The notes under the pieces are model-generated. The model ran no database searches and was not told where the DNA came from. It worked only from the letters and a program-made list of their open reading frames with translations. This document shows, piece by piece, positions 10,648 through 20,242 of a stretch of 32,500 bases of DNA. Origin of the DNA: Prorocentrum cordatum (lineage: Eukaryota; Sar; Dinophyceae; Prorocentrales; Prorocentraceae); NCBI GenBank assembly GCA_963575745.1, contig CAUYUJ010004969.1, positions 340,997 through 373,496 of the forward strand, read 5' to 3'. The translations under genes and the position numbers were made by a program. Each line of letters opens with the position of its first letter. Position 1 is the first letter of the stretch.

Positions 10648-11390
10648 GCAGTCGCAGTCACAGCCTCAGCCTCAGCCTGCCTCAGCCTCAGCCTCAGCCT
10701 GCCTCAGCCTCAGCCTCAGCCTGCTTCAGCCTCAGCCTCAGTCTGCCTTCAGCCTCGGCCTCAGCCCTCCGCCTGCCTCAGCCTCAGCCTGCATGAGCCT
10801 CAGCCTCAGCCATCAGCCTGCTTCAGCCTCAGCCTGCCTCAGCCTCAGCCTCAGCCTGCCTCTGCCTCAGCCGCCTCAGCCTGCTTCAGCCTCAGCCTCA
10901 GCCTTCAGCCCTCCTGCTCAGCCTCAGCCTGCCTCAGCATCAGCCTGCCTCAGCCTCAGCCTCAGCCTGCCTCAGCCTCAGACTCAGCTGCTTCAGCCTC
11001 AGCCTCAGTCTGCCTTCAGCCTCGGCCTCAGCCTCAGCCTGCCTCAGCCTCAGCCTGCATCAGCCTCAGCCTCAGCCTCAGCCTGCCTCAGCATCAGCCT
11101 GCCTCAGCCTCAGCCTCAGCCTGCCTCTGCATCAGCCTCAGCCTGCTTCAGCCTCAGCCTCAGTCTGCCGTCGGCCTCGGCCTCAGCCTCAGCCTGCCGC
11201 AGCCTCAGCCTGCATCAGCCTCAGCCTCAGCCTCAGCCTGCCTCAGCATCAGCCTGCCTCAGCCTCAGCCTGCCTCTGCCTCAGCCTCAGCCTGCTTCAG
11301 CCTCATCCTCAGTCTGCCTTCAGCCTCGGCCTCAGCCTCAGCCTGCCTCAGCCTCAGCCTGCCTCGGCCGCAGCATCAGCCTGCCTCAGC
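10648..11390. repeat. CAGCCT hexamer array with ~150-bp higher-order structure
   Basis: The basic words are CAGCCT and CCTCAG, broken by TGCCTCAG and TGCTTCAG. A variant block beginning TCTGCC and passing into TCGGCCTCAGCC recurs at 10742, 11009, 11164 and 11313, so longer blocks of about 150 bp were duplicated. Translation gives Ser-Ala-Ser-Ala and Pro-Gln-Pro-Gln runs without a domain. Confidence 0.9.
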
Positions 11391-11820
11391 ATTCAAAATG
11401 TGGCCCAGGAATGGAGTTCTGGGAACTAGAAGAACACGAATTGGCCTACAGTTGGCTCCGGGCATTCAAAATCATGCCCAGGAATGGAGTTCTGGGAACT
11501 TGAAGAGCACGAAGTGGCCTACAGTTGGCTCCGGGCATCCAAAATGTGGCCCGGGAATGGAGTTCTGGGAACTCGAAGACACGAAGTGGCCTACAGTTGG
11601 CTCCGGGCATCCAAAATCTGGCCCGGGAATGGAGTTCTGGGAACTCGAAGAGCACGAAGTGGCCTACAGTTGGCTCCGGGCATCCAAAATGTGGCCCGGG
11701 AATGGAGTTCTGGAAAGTCGAAGAGCACGAAGTGGCCTACAATTGGCTCCGGTTATTCAAAATGTGGCCCGGGAATGGAGTTCTGGGAGGTCGAAGAGCA
11801 CGAAGTGTGTGACTGTTGGC
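11391..11820. repeat. 73-bp tandem repeat, six copies
   Basis: GGAATGGAGTTCTGG occurs at 11408, 11481, 11554, 11626, 11699 and 11772, giving a period of 72-73 bp. Units are about 90 percent identical. Because 73 is not a multiple of three, each plus-strand frame reads through all three versions of the unit in turn, and none contains a stop until the array ends. One version reads MEFWELEEHEVAYSWLR. Lack of stops in a unit that cycles frames may be chance; no known protein is recognised. Confidence 0.92.
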
Positions 11821-12291
11821 TTAAAACGAGCCCGGCTCTGTTCCCGGTTCTTTTCCCCGGCACCCGCCCAGACCCCCCTGTGGAGTCATCAGATGCTCTC
11901 TTTTGAGTCCACTAGAAACCTATCAGCAAACGCTGTTAGGTAATAAAAAAGTCCCCCGTTGCGAGCAGAATCGGTAGCACCCCGGATCGGCGGCACTGGC
12001 CAGAGGCCACTACAATAAATACACACAAATAGCAGGTTTCCCAATGTTTTTCAATATTTTCCTGGTCTTCGTCTTCCCCCCCACTGCCCATATTATCCAA
12101 ATTTTCTTCTGGGGAATCGACGATTCATTGTGTATGTTTTTTTCCCTCCTGAATAATGCGCATCCCCACTCCCCACATGTTGACGTGCACAAGGGCTTCT
12201 TTTACGACTCGTCCCCCCGCTCCGCCCATGTTGCTGTTTGGCCAGCCTTCTTCGTCTGAGCCCCCCGCGCACGGCAATCGCGAGGTGTCTC
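11821..12291. other. Unassigned, relatively A+T-rich sequence
   Basis: From about 11935 to 12150 the sequence is noticeably richer in A and T than its neighbours, with runs such as AATGTTTTTCAATATTTTCC. It may hold a decayed element, but I could not find terminal repeats. Confidence 0.45.
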
Positions 12292-12419
12292 GCCAGCGCT
12301 CGGACAACCACCATTTCCTGTGCATTTGTCGGTTTCGTGCGTGCATTCCTGTGCAAGGTGAACAAAAACGCTGCTCGATGGCCCCCGCCGAGAAAAAATG
12401 CAGACGCTCGAGCGATGCC
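12292..12419. mobile_element. TIR element family 2, copy 1 (MITE-like)
   Basis: This 128-bp block is homologous along its length to 13647-13780: CTCGGAC, CCTGTGC, GGTTTCGTG, GCTCGATGG and CCCCGCCG occur in the same order. Its ends form an imperfect inverted pair (GCCAGCGCTCGGAC and GACGCTCGAGCGATGCC). It is less symmetric than the second copy and presumably older. No protein is encoded. Confidence 0.65.
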
Positions 12420-12519
12420 AAAACGCCTCCTCCATTCCTTACCGTGCTGCCGTGTCCCCCAGCTCGCGACGTCCTCGCCGAGCGGCAGCATTGCAAGGGC
12501 GGGCCCTCGCGGCCTCCTG

Positions 12520-12813
12520 CAGCCTCAAGGGGGGGGGGGGGTCGGAGGGCTCGGGTGGGAATGGCTCCTCCCCACGCCCTCTCAAGAGGGGCTCGGCCTC
12601 TCGACCCCCCCCCCCTCAAGAGGGGTTCGGAGGGAGAGCGCCTCCCGAATCCCCCTCAGGGGGGGTATTTGGGGAACACCCTACTGGCATGAACGCAATA
12701 CGAAACAAATTGGGCGACGCTCGTCGAAATCATGGGGCTGGGCCATGTGACGCCAACAAAGTGGGCGACGCTCATCGAAATCATGGGGCTGGGCCATGTG
12801 ACGCCCGCCTTGG
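12520..12813. repeat. Homopolymer runs with short hairpins, then a 51-bp direct duplication
   Basis: Runs of 9 to 13 G or C (near 12530 and 12607) and CCCTC-AA-GAGGG foldbacks (near 12580 and 12615) fill 12520-12670. At 12711 and 12762 the segment beginning TGGGCGACGCTC and containing ATCATGGGGCTGGGCCATGT is repeated with a period of 51 bp, that is 17 codons, with one or two differences. Confidence 0.8.
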
Positions 12814-13069
12814 ACCGCATGTCGCAGTATGTTCGCTGGCGCCTTTTCTGGCTCATCGCGAGTGTGGGACGCTGGGGGGGCGAGTCTGGGACGACAGCAG
12901 CATCAAGATCCTTCATTCTCCCTGCTCTCATTCGACGTCCGGACTTTTTCGTGACGTTGGCCTGTCGGAGATCGCGACCTGGGTAGTTGAAAGCCCTGGA
13001 CTCCGACAGCGGCCCCGAGAAGTTGACATTGCAGAGCAGTTGAAGGACACATCAAGCACATGGAAACCG

Positions 13070-13240
13070 TCCCTCTTCGTTCCCCCGCTTCTCCGCCTCC
13101 TCCTCCCCATGCTGGCGTTGCTGCTTCTCCTCTTGTTCCTCCGACGCGCTCTCCTCTTCCCCTCCTCCCCCTCCCCCTGCTTCTCCTCCTCCCCCTGCTT
13201 CTCCTCCTCCTCCTCCTCCTCCTCCTCCTCCGTCTTTCCG
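13070..13240. repeat. (TCC)n array
   Basis: Pyrimidine-rich TCC/CTC/TTC triplets with interruptions near 13110 and 13145. Confidence 0.82.
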
Positions 13241-13384
13241 CCCAAGCGGGCCCTGAGAGCCCCCCAAGAGGGCCCCGAGAGCCCCCGCCCCCCAACCCCA
13301 GACGGCCAAACAGTTTTTTAAGAGGGGCGCCAGGGAGGTCCGCAAGAGGGGGAACCCGCATGGAACCCGCCCCCTCCCAGGTTG

Positions 13385-13915
13385 CTCCAACCTTTTATCC
13401 TCGACCCCCGAACTGCGAGCCCCGGGCTCCGAGCTGTGCTAGGATAAAGCTGGGCGCACTGTTGGGATTTCGAAACCTCGAACCTCGACCCAGGAACTTA
13501 GAGCCCCGATCCCCAACCCCCGAGCTGTGCAAAGAGGGAAGCTGTGCGCACCTTTGGCTCTTCGATGCCCCGCCCCCGAGCTGCGAACGGCGAGCCCCGG
13601 GCCCCGAACTTCGCTCTGCGCATAGGGAGCTGGGCGCACTGCCCTCGCCATCGCTCGGACGTCCAGTCCATTCCCTGTGCTTTTTTTGCGGTTTCGTGGG
13701 TGGTTTTTTTCGCCAAATGATCAAGGAGGCTCCTCGATGGTCCTCGCCGGAGGAAATATGCACACGTCCGAGCGACGCCAGGGCACTCCTGGGACTTCGA
13801 GGCGTCGCGCCCGAGCTCCGAACCGCAGGCCCCGATCCTCGAAGCTCGTGCTGCTGCAGAAGCAGCTGGGCGCACCTCTGGGAGTCTCCGAGGCCTCGCA
13901 CCCGGACCTCTGAGC
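13385..13915. repeat. Degenerate ~90-bp tandem repeat interrupted by an element
   Basis: A segment like GAGCTGTGC-N~14-GCTGGGCGCACTG recurs near 13432, 13524, 13605 and 13842, with stretches like GAGCCCCGGGCTCCGA between. The family 2 TIR element at 13647-13780 lies inside this array, between the third and fourth copies. Confidence 0.7.
13647..13780. mobile_element. TIR element family 2, copy 2
   Basis: The left end GCCATCGCTCGGACGT and the right end ACGTCCGAGCGACGCC are inverted repeats: 11 bp match perfectly and 15 of 16 overall. The interior carries long T runs and is shared with 12292-12419. The element splits the ~90-bp array: GGGCGCACT lies just before it and GGGCACTCC just after, which may be a blurred target duplication. 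It is too short to encode a transposase. Confidence 0.72.
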
Positions 13916-13943
13916 TTTGAAGCCTACTGACCCGGGTCTATCC

Positions 13944-14133
13944 TGAAATCGGGCCTGTCCCCCTACCAAGGGAAGTTTCGACGAGAAATGAAGAATGCCC
14001 CCCAAATACCCCAAGAAGGTTGAAAAATACAAAAAAATAATCCCCATTCTATTTTTGGATTATTTGTTTGAATATTTTTGGGGTACTTTTTCTTTTTCGT
14101 CGAAAATCCCCCTCCGGGGGACAGGCCCGACTT
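13944..14133. mobile_element. TIR element family 1, copy 2
   Basis: Ends read TGAAATCGGGCCTGTCCCCC and, reverse-complemented, CAAGTCGGGCCTGTCCCCC; inverted similarity continues into TTTCGACGA. The interior is A+T-rich with TTTGAATATTTTTGG, like the other two copies. The 10-bp string GGGTCTATCC lies directly outside both ends (13934-13943 and 14134-14143), which looks like a target-site duplication. A related CTATCC flank occurs at copy 3, so it could instead be target preference or part of the element. Confidence 0.82.
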
Positions 14134-14143
14134 GGGTCTATCC

Positions 14144-14500
14144 GCAGCCGGGTCCGCCGGGCTCTGCGAGATCCTGCAAGGCTCCTGCGCGCCAGACCGT
14201 GCCGATGCGCCCCTGGCTCTGCGCGCTCCTGCCAGGCCCCCGCGCTCTGGCGGACCCCCGCTTGCGCTGGCCCCCCGCCTCCTTGAGTGTCGTCTAACCG
14301 GTCCCCATCCCCAGCGGCGTGGCCTGGGCCCCGCTGGCCGATTTACCCCCCTGGATGGGCATATGGGTCGCCCCCCTCGGGTTTTCAGGGGTGCCCCCCC
14401 CGCTGGGGTGGCAGTCTGGTGGGGATCTCGAAGGGGGTGGCGAGGGGGGTGGGGATCGGTCAAACGATACCGACCTAAGAACCCGGGCCCCCGGACTCCG
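14144..14500. other. Unassigned GC-rich sequence
   Basis: Unique GC-rich sequence between a TIR element and a GGA array. Frames are open on both strands but show no recognisable domain. Confidence 0.45.
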
Positions 14501-14985
14501 AAGGAGGAGGAGGAGGGGGGGGAGGAGGGGGAGGAGGAGGAGGAGGAAGGAGGAGAGGAAGAGGAGCGGAGGAGGAGGAGGTGGAGGAGTTTGGAGGAGG
14601 AGTTGGAGGAGGAGTTGGAGGAGGGAGTGGAGGGGGAGTGGAGGAGGAGGAGAAGGAGGAGGAGGAGAGGAGGAGGGGGAGGAGGAGGTGGAGTTGGAGT
14701 GGAGTTGGAGTTGGAGGAGGGAGGAGGAGGAGGAGGAGGAGAGGGGAGGAGGAGGAGGAGGGGGAAGGAGGAGGAGGATGAGGCGGAGGAGGAGGAGGAG
14801 AGGGCAGGGGGAAGGAGGATGAGGATGAGGATGAGGTATGACGGATGAGGGATGAGGATGAGGATTGAGGATGATGATGAGGAATGGAGAGGAGGAGGAG
14901 GAGGAGGAGGAGGGAGGCGGAGGGCAGGAGGAGGAGAGAGGAGGAGGAGGAGGAGGAGGAGGAGTAGGAGGAGGAGTTAAAAAAT
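14501..14985. repeat. (GGA)n array with GGAGTT and GGATGA sub-blocks
   Basis: GGA triplets with blocks of GAGTTG (14582-14712) and GATGAG (14818-14880). The sub-blocks suggest local expansion of variant units. Confidence 0.92.
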
Positions 14986-15164
14986 CCGGGTGCTCGCGTG
15001 CGGGGTGACCCGAGTGCTGAGACTGGCGCCCGGGCGGCGAACCCGGGCCGTTTAGCGAACAGCACCCACTACCCTCCCGACTAGGGGTAGATTTATGCAG
15101 GCTCAAGTTCCCCCAGGGCGCCGCGCGGGTGCTGCACCAACCCGCCGACCTCCGCCCTGGGGGC

Positions 15165-15290
15165 AGGAGGAGGAGGAGGAGGAGGAGGAGGGGGAGGAGG
15201 AGGAGGAGGAGGGAGAGGAGGAGGAGGAGGAGGAGGAGGAAGGAGGATGAGGAGGAGGAGGAGGAGGAGGAGGAGGAGGAGGAGGACCCT
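15165..15290. repeat. (GGA)n array
   Basis: Nearly uninterrupted GGA triplets, followed by GC-rich sequence to 15440 with no gene recognised. Confidence 0.92.
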
Positions 15291-15440
15291 CCCCTCCCCG
15301 CCCCCCGGGCTGGCCCCCGCGGCGGCGCCGCGCCGCTCCTCGCCGCCGCAGCCGCTTCTCACGCCGCGGAGGCGCGTGCGCGCGCGCGCTCGGAGGGAGC
15401 CCTCGCCGCGCCCGGCCGTCCTCCGCAGCTCGGACTGGAA

Positions 15441-15513
15441 GGCGGAAGGGAGGATCGGGGCGGAGCGCCCGTGGTCGTAGTCGTCGCCGTGGTCGCCGCC
15501 GCCGCCGTGGTCG

Positions 15514-15550
<37 letters not shown>

Positions 15551-15551
15551 G

Positions 15552-15592
<41 letters not shown>

Positions 15593-15674
15593 TGGAGGGC
15601 GGAAGGGAGGATCGGGGCGAAGCGCCCGTGGTCGTAGTCGTCGCCGTGGTCGCCGCCACCGCCGTGGTCGCCGA

Positions 15675-15709
<35 letters not shown>

Positions 15710-15723
15710 TCATCGTCGTCGTT

Positions 15724-15763
<40 letters not shown>

Positions 15764-15780
15764 TTTCGTCGTTCTCAGTC
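15441..15780. repeat. 157-bp direct duplication carrying (GTC)n arrays
   Basis: GGCGGAAGGGAGGATCGGGG starts at 15441 and again at 15598, followed in both cases by AGCGCCCGTGGTCGTAGTCG and then a (GTC)n array. The copies differ at only a few positions, so a whole flank-plus-array block was duplicated in tandem. The translations (poly-Val, poly-Arg, poly-Ser) are artefacts. Confidence 0.9.
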
Positions 15781-15867
15781 TCATCATCATCATCATCATC
15801 ATCATCGTCATCATCATCATCATCATCATCATCCTCATCATCATCATCGTCGTCATCATCATCATCG

Positions 15868-15954
<87 letters not shown>

Positions 15955-15960
15955 ATCATC

Positions 15961-16019
<59 letters not shown>

Positions 16020-16072
16020 TCTCTATCATCATCATCATCATTATCACCATCGTCATCATCACCATCATATCC
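15781..16072. repeat. (ATC)n array
   Basis: Almost pure TCA/ATC triplets with rare TCG, CTC and TCACC interruptions. It follows the (GTC)n array directly in the same triplet phase. Poly-Asp on the minus strand and poly-Ser or poly-Ile on the plus strand are artefacts. Confidence 0.95.
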
Positions 16073-16680
16073 GTCTCCGTCTTCGTCTCCCTCTGAACGG
16101 TCACGAAATGACCGAGGGACACGGCTGGTCGAAACCATGAAAGAAAGGGGAGGGGAGGCTAGGAGGTGGTGGTGGGCGGACCGCTGTCCAGAACGGGGCC
16201 CCCCTGCAAGGGGGCCGAGGGCGGCTCTGGGCGAGACCGGGGCTCGCACTGGCACAACGGAGGGCAGGATGAACCATGCCCGAGCCACCCTCGATGCCAG
16301 GCACGGGGCCTGCATCAACACGTGACGGACGCCACAGGGACGCCACTGGCAGCTGCAGGCGCAGCAGACGCGCAACAGCAGCATGCGGGGATTGGGGTGG
16401 GGGGCAGAGGGAGGAGGAAGGACGACGAGCAGGTTGGGAAGGGGTAGAGGAAAAGGGAGGAGAGGAGGGAAAGCGGGAGGGGACGGGAATAGGAGGGAGG
16501 GAGGGGGGACGAACAGGGAGGGATCGGAGAGGGAATGGGGGGGAGGGGGGCTGAAGGGTCCCTTCGTGAGTGCAGCCGCCGCTGGTCGAGTCGACCCAGC
16601 GGAGGGCGAGCGAGGCAGGACGAGCAGGAAAATGGGCGGTTCCTGCCTCAGCTGGAAAAACTAAGGCTGGCGCGGCTCGC
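16073..16680. other. Unassigned sequence with a G-rich middle
   Basis: Unique sequence to about 16385, then GGGA/GGAG-rich sequence to about 16550, then unique again. No recognisable gene, although frames on both strands are partly open. Confidence 0.45.
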
Positions 16681-16915
16681 TCTCCTCCTCCTCCTCCTCT
16701 TCCTCCTCCTCCTCGTCCTCGTTCTCCTCCTCTTTCTCCTCCTCCTTCTCCTCCTCCTCTTCCTCCGCCTCCTCCTCCTCCTCGTCCTCCTCCTCCCCCT
16801 CGTCCTCCTCTCCTTCTCTTCTTCCTCCTCTTCCTCGCCACTCACCTTCCCCACCCTTTTATCCGTCCCCCGTCCCGTCCCTCGCGCCCTCGCGCCCTCC
16901 CCCCTCCTACTCCTA
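16681..16915. repeat. (TCC)n array
   Basis: TCC/CTC/TTC triplets, purest at 16681-16845 and decaying into CCCTCCTACTCCTATCC at the start of the 1,119-bp duplication. Confidence 0.9.
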
Positions 16916-17037
16916 TCCGTACTCCTTATTCGAATATGCTGTTACTCCCCCCTCTGGCCGGCCGGTAACGGTTCCATCCGGGCTCTCCCATCCTAACTGT
17001 AAAAATCAATAGAACGTAATAGTTTTCTCTCTCAACA

Positions 17038-17480
17038 CGGCCTGTCTTGTCGTCGACGATGCGAAATGCATAACAGGAGCAAGACGCGGCGCACATCGCG
17101 CGCGGCCGTCAATCCAGGTCCTCCCATCCTTACCCTTAACAAATCAATGCGAAGTCGTCGTTTTTCTCTCAGTATGGCCTTTCTTGTCGTCGACGATGCG
17201 AAGTGCGTAACAAGAATAGGACGCGGCGCACATCGCGCGCGGCCGTCAATCCGGGCCTTCCCATCCTAACTGTACGCAATCATTACAACGTCTTTTTTTG
17301 TTATCTCAGCATGGCCCGTCTTGTCGTCGCCAATGCGAAATGCGTGGCAGGAGCGGGACGCGGCGCACATCGTGCGCGGACGTCTGGGGTCCTCGGGGGC
17401 CTCGGGAGGGGCCATCCTACCAGTCAAGAAACATTCCAAAAACGACCTGTCTCTTCTCAGCGTGGACTTTCTTGTCGTCG
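17038..17480. repeat. ~137-bp tandem subrepeats in unit 1
   Basis: CTTGTCGTCG occurs at 17046, 17183, 17320 and 17471. Each repeat holds ATGGCC.GTCTTGTCGTCG, then GCGAA.TGCGTA, GACGCGGCGCACATCG, GGCCGTCAATCC and CATCCTAACTGTA. Matching copies sit at 18162 and 18299 in unit 2, also 137 bp apart. The ATG at the start of each copy opens a frame of only about 65 codons. Confidence 0.85.
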
Positions 17481-18599
17481 GCGTTGCGAAATGCGTGGCA
17501 GGAATGGGGCGCGGATCAGTCTCGCGCGACAGGACGACATGTCGCTCTCGCCTTGGAGCCGCGTGCATGTTTTCTGAAAGTTGCGCTCCCGCACAGGTGC
17601 AGCGCACATGTTTCGCTCGCAAATTCGTTGGGCGCCCACGGCCTCCCAGGGCGTCGTGGATTCTCTTGGGGCCTCCTGAAGCTTCCTGGGGCCTCCAGCT
17701 CGCCAGTTCGTCACGGGACGAAATGTCGCTCTCGCCTTGGCGCCGCGCGCGTGTTTTCTGAAAGTTGCGCTCACGCAAAGGCGCGGCGCACATGTTTCGT
17801 TCGCCAATTCGTCGGGCGCCCGGGGCCTCCCAGGGCCTCCTGGGACATCCCGAGGCATCTCTTGGGACCAGCCCAGGGCCTCGTGGATTCTCCTCGCCAG
17901 CTGTGCTAAACCACCTTGCCGATCTGATTTCGGCCCCCAGTTGCGTCAGCACTGTTTCTTCTGTTGTGGGAGGGCGGGTGGGAATGGGCATGCAATGCTT
18001 GACTCGTGCGAGCTGGCTAACTTGACTCCTATTCTCATTCCTTATTTGAATATGTTCATGCTCCCCTTCTGGCCGGCCGATAGCGGCCCTATCCGGGCCC
18101 GCCCACCCGAACTGTAAAACAATCAATAGACATTCGTAGTTTTTCTGTCAACATGGCCGATCTTGTCGTCGACGATGCGACATGCGTAGGAAGAGTAGGA
18201 CGCGGCGCACATCGCGCGCGGCCGTCAATCCGAGCCCTCCCATCCTGACTGTAAACAATCACTACAACGTCGTCGTTTTTTCTCTCGACATGGCCTGTCT
18301 TGTCGTCGACGATGCGAAACGCGTAACGGAATGGGACGCGGCGCGCATCGCGCGCGGACGTCTGGGGCAACCCCATGCGGAAGGGACCATCCTACCTTTC
18401 AAAAACACAGACAAAGTCGACATGTTTCTTCTCAACCCTCGTCGGCTTTGCGAAATGCGTGGCCGGAATGGGGGGCGGTGCACATCGCGCGCGACAGGGT
18501 GAACTGTCGCTCCCGCTTCGGCGCCGCGCGCATGTTTTCTGAAAGTTGCGCTCCCGCTAAGGCGTGGCGCACATTTTTCGCTCGCCAATTCGTTGAGCG

Positions 18600-18955
18600 C
18601 CTAGGGCCGCCTGGGGCCTCCCAGGGTCTCCTGGAACATCCTGGGGACTCCTGGGGCTTCCCCATGGCCTCGTGGATCCTCCTGGGGCCTCCTGAAGCAT
18701 CCTGGGGCTTCCTGGGATTCCCTGGGGCTTCCTGGGATTCCCTGGGGCTTCCTGACACGTCCTAGGGCTTCCTGGAGCCTCCTGGAACCTCCTGGGACTT
18801 CCTGGGCCCTCCTGAAGCCTCTTGGGGTCTCTGGGGTTTGCTGGGGTTTCCTGCAACCTCCTGGGGCCTTCTGAGGCTTCCTGGGGCTTCCTGCAACCTC
18901 CTGGGGCCTCCTGAGGCCTCCGGCTTCCTGAGGCCTCCTAGGCTCGTGCTGAAAT
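18600..18955. repeat. Degenerate CCTGGGGCTTCCTGGG tract
   Basis: Words CCTGGGGCCTCCTG, CCTGGGGCTTCCTGGGATTC and CTGGAACCTCCTGGGACTTC follow one another, with units of about 10-12 bp combined into blocks near 22-24 bp. A much shorter version is in unit 1 (17640-17700 and 17820-17890), so the tract has expanded after the 1,119-bp duplication. Confidence 0.8.
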
Positions 18956-19154
18956 GCCAGCGCAGTCGTTGAGACGCGCCAGGAATTTCTGATCGGTAAC
19001 CGCCACCGCGGCTGCACCAGCTGTGGCAAACCACCTTGCCGATCTGATTTGGGTCTCCAGTTGCACCAGCACTGTTTTTTATGTTGTCGGAGGGCGGGTG
19101 GGAATGGGCATGCCATGCTTGACTCGCTCAAGATGGTTAGCTTGACTTCGACTC

Positions 19155-19485
19155 CTGCTCCTGCTCCTGCTCCTCCTCCTCCTCCTCCTCCTCCTCCCCC
19201 TCCTCCTTCTCCTCCTCCTCCTCCTTCTCCTCCTTCTCCTCCTCCTCCTCCTCCTCCCTCTTCCTCCTCCTCCTCCTCCTCCTCCTCCTCTTCCTCCTCC
19301 TCCTTCTCTCATGCTTCCCATCTCCCCCGTGCTCGTCGCCCTCCTTCTCCTCCTCTTCCTCCTTCTCCTCATCGTCCTCGCCATCCTTCTCCTCCTTGTC
19401 CCTGTCCTCCTCCTTTTGATTGTTTTCGGAAATCTCTTCCTCCTCATCCTCGTCGTCGTGGCCGTCGTCGCCGTCCTCCTCCTAC
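19155..19485. repeat. (TCC)n array
   Basis: Starts in the TGACTTCGACTCCTGCTCC end of the second 1,119-bp unit and continues as TCC/TTC/CTC triplets to about 19485. Confidence 0.9.
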
Positions 19486-19732
19486 TCCAGCAGATTAGCT
19501 CGGCTGCGGAACCCCAACTAATTAGGGCAGGACCGCGGCTTCCCTGAGGGTGGGCCACTCATCGGAGCCCACCAACCTCACATTGGGCGTCTTGCCCTTG
19601 AGCGCACCTGGCGACTCCCCACCCGTGGGTCGCTCTGCGAGGGACGGGTGGAGGGAGGGATGGGGGGAAGATGCAGCCACGAGGGAGGGAGGGAGCAGGG
19701 AGAGGATGAGTCGATGTTCGAGGCTTATCATT

Positions 19733-19734
19733 CT

Positions 19735-19773
<39 letters not shown>

Positions 19774-19871
19774 AACAACGACGACTACGACTACGACTAC
19801 TGTACTGCTACGAATACAACAAGAACAACTACTACTACTAGTGGTAGAAGGACTACTACTACTACTACTAC

Positions 19872-19912
<41 letters not shown>

Positions 19913-20210
19913 CTACTCCTACTCCTACTCCTACCACTACTACTACTACTACTGCTACTACTACTACGGCTACGACTACGACTACTACTCCAGCTGCTGC
20001 TGCTACTACTACTCCTACTACTGCTGCTGCTGCTACTACTGCTACTACGACGACTACTGCTACTACTACTAACACGACGACTACAACTACTACAACAACA
20101 ACTACTACTAAACTGTGTACATTTCTACTACACATACCACACATACTGCTGATACGGCTCGTATACATACAGCTGGCAATAACACTACGTCAACAACGCC
20201 TACTCCTACG

Positions 20211-20242
<32 letters not shown>

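Larger units (their letters stand above)
16917..19154. repeat. Tandem duplication of a ~1,119-bp unit
   Basis: Two landmarks are each repeated at the same distance. CTCCTTATTCGAATATG..GGCCGGCC at 16917 recurs at 18036, and CCACCTTGCCGATCTGATTT at 17911 recurs at 19030; both offsets are 1,119 bp. Between them both units hold 137-bp subrepeats (CTTGTCGTCG anchors), GACGTCTGGGG, and TTCTGAAAGTTGCGCTC segments (near 17570, 17757 and 18536). The second unit carries an expanded CCTGGGG-type tract. No convincing gene lies inside: ATG-started frames repeat with the subrepeats but soon leave frame. Confidence 0.85.

Noticed and set aside
12035-12150. A+T-rich element in family 1
   Set aside because: Composition is similar, but no AGTCGGGC-type ends were found on either side.
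15093-15959. Minus-strand frame with more than 60 consecutive Asp residues
   Set aside because: It is a direct translation of the (ATC)n/(GTC)n array and has no supporting coding sequence on either side.
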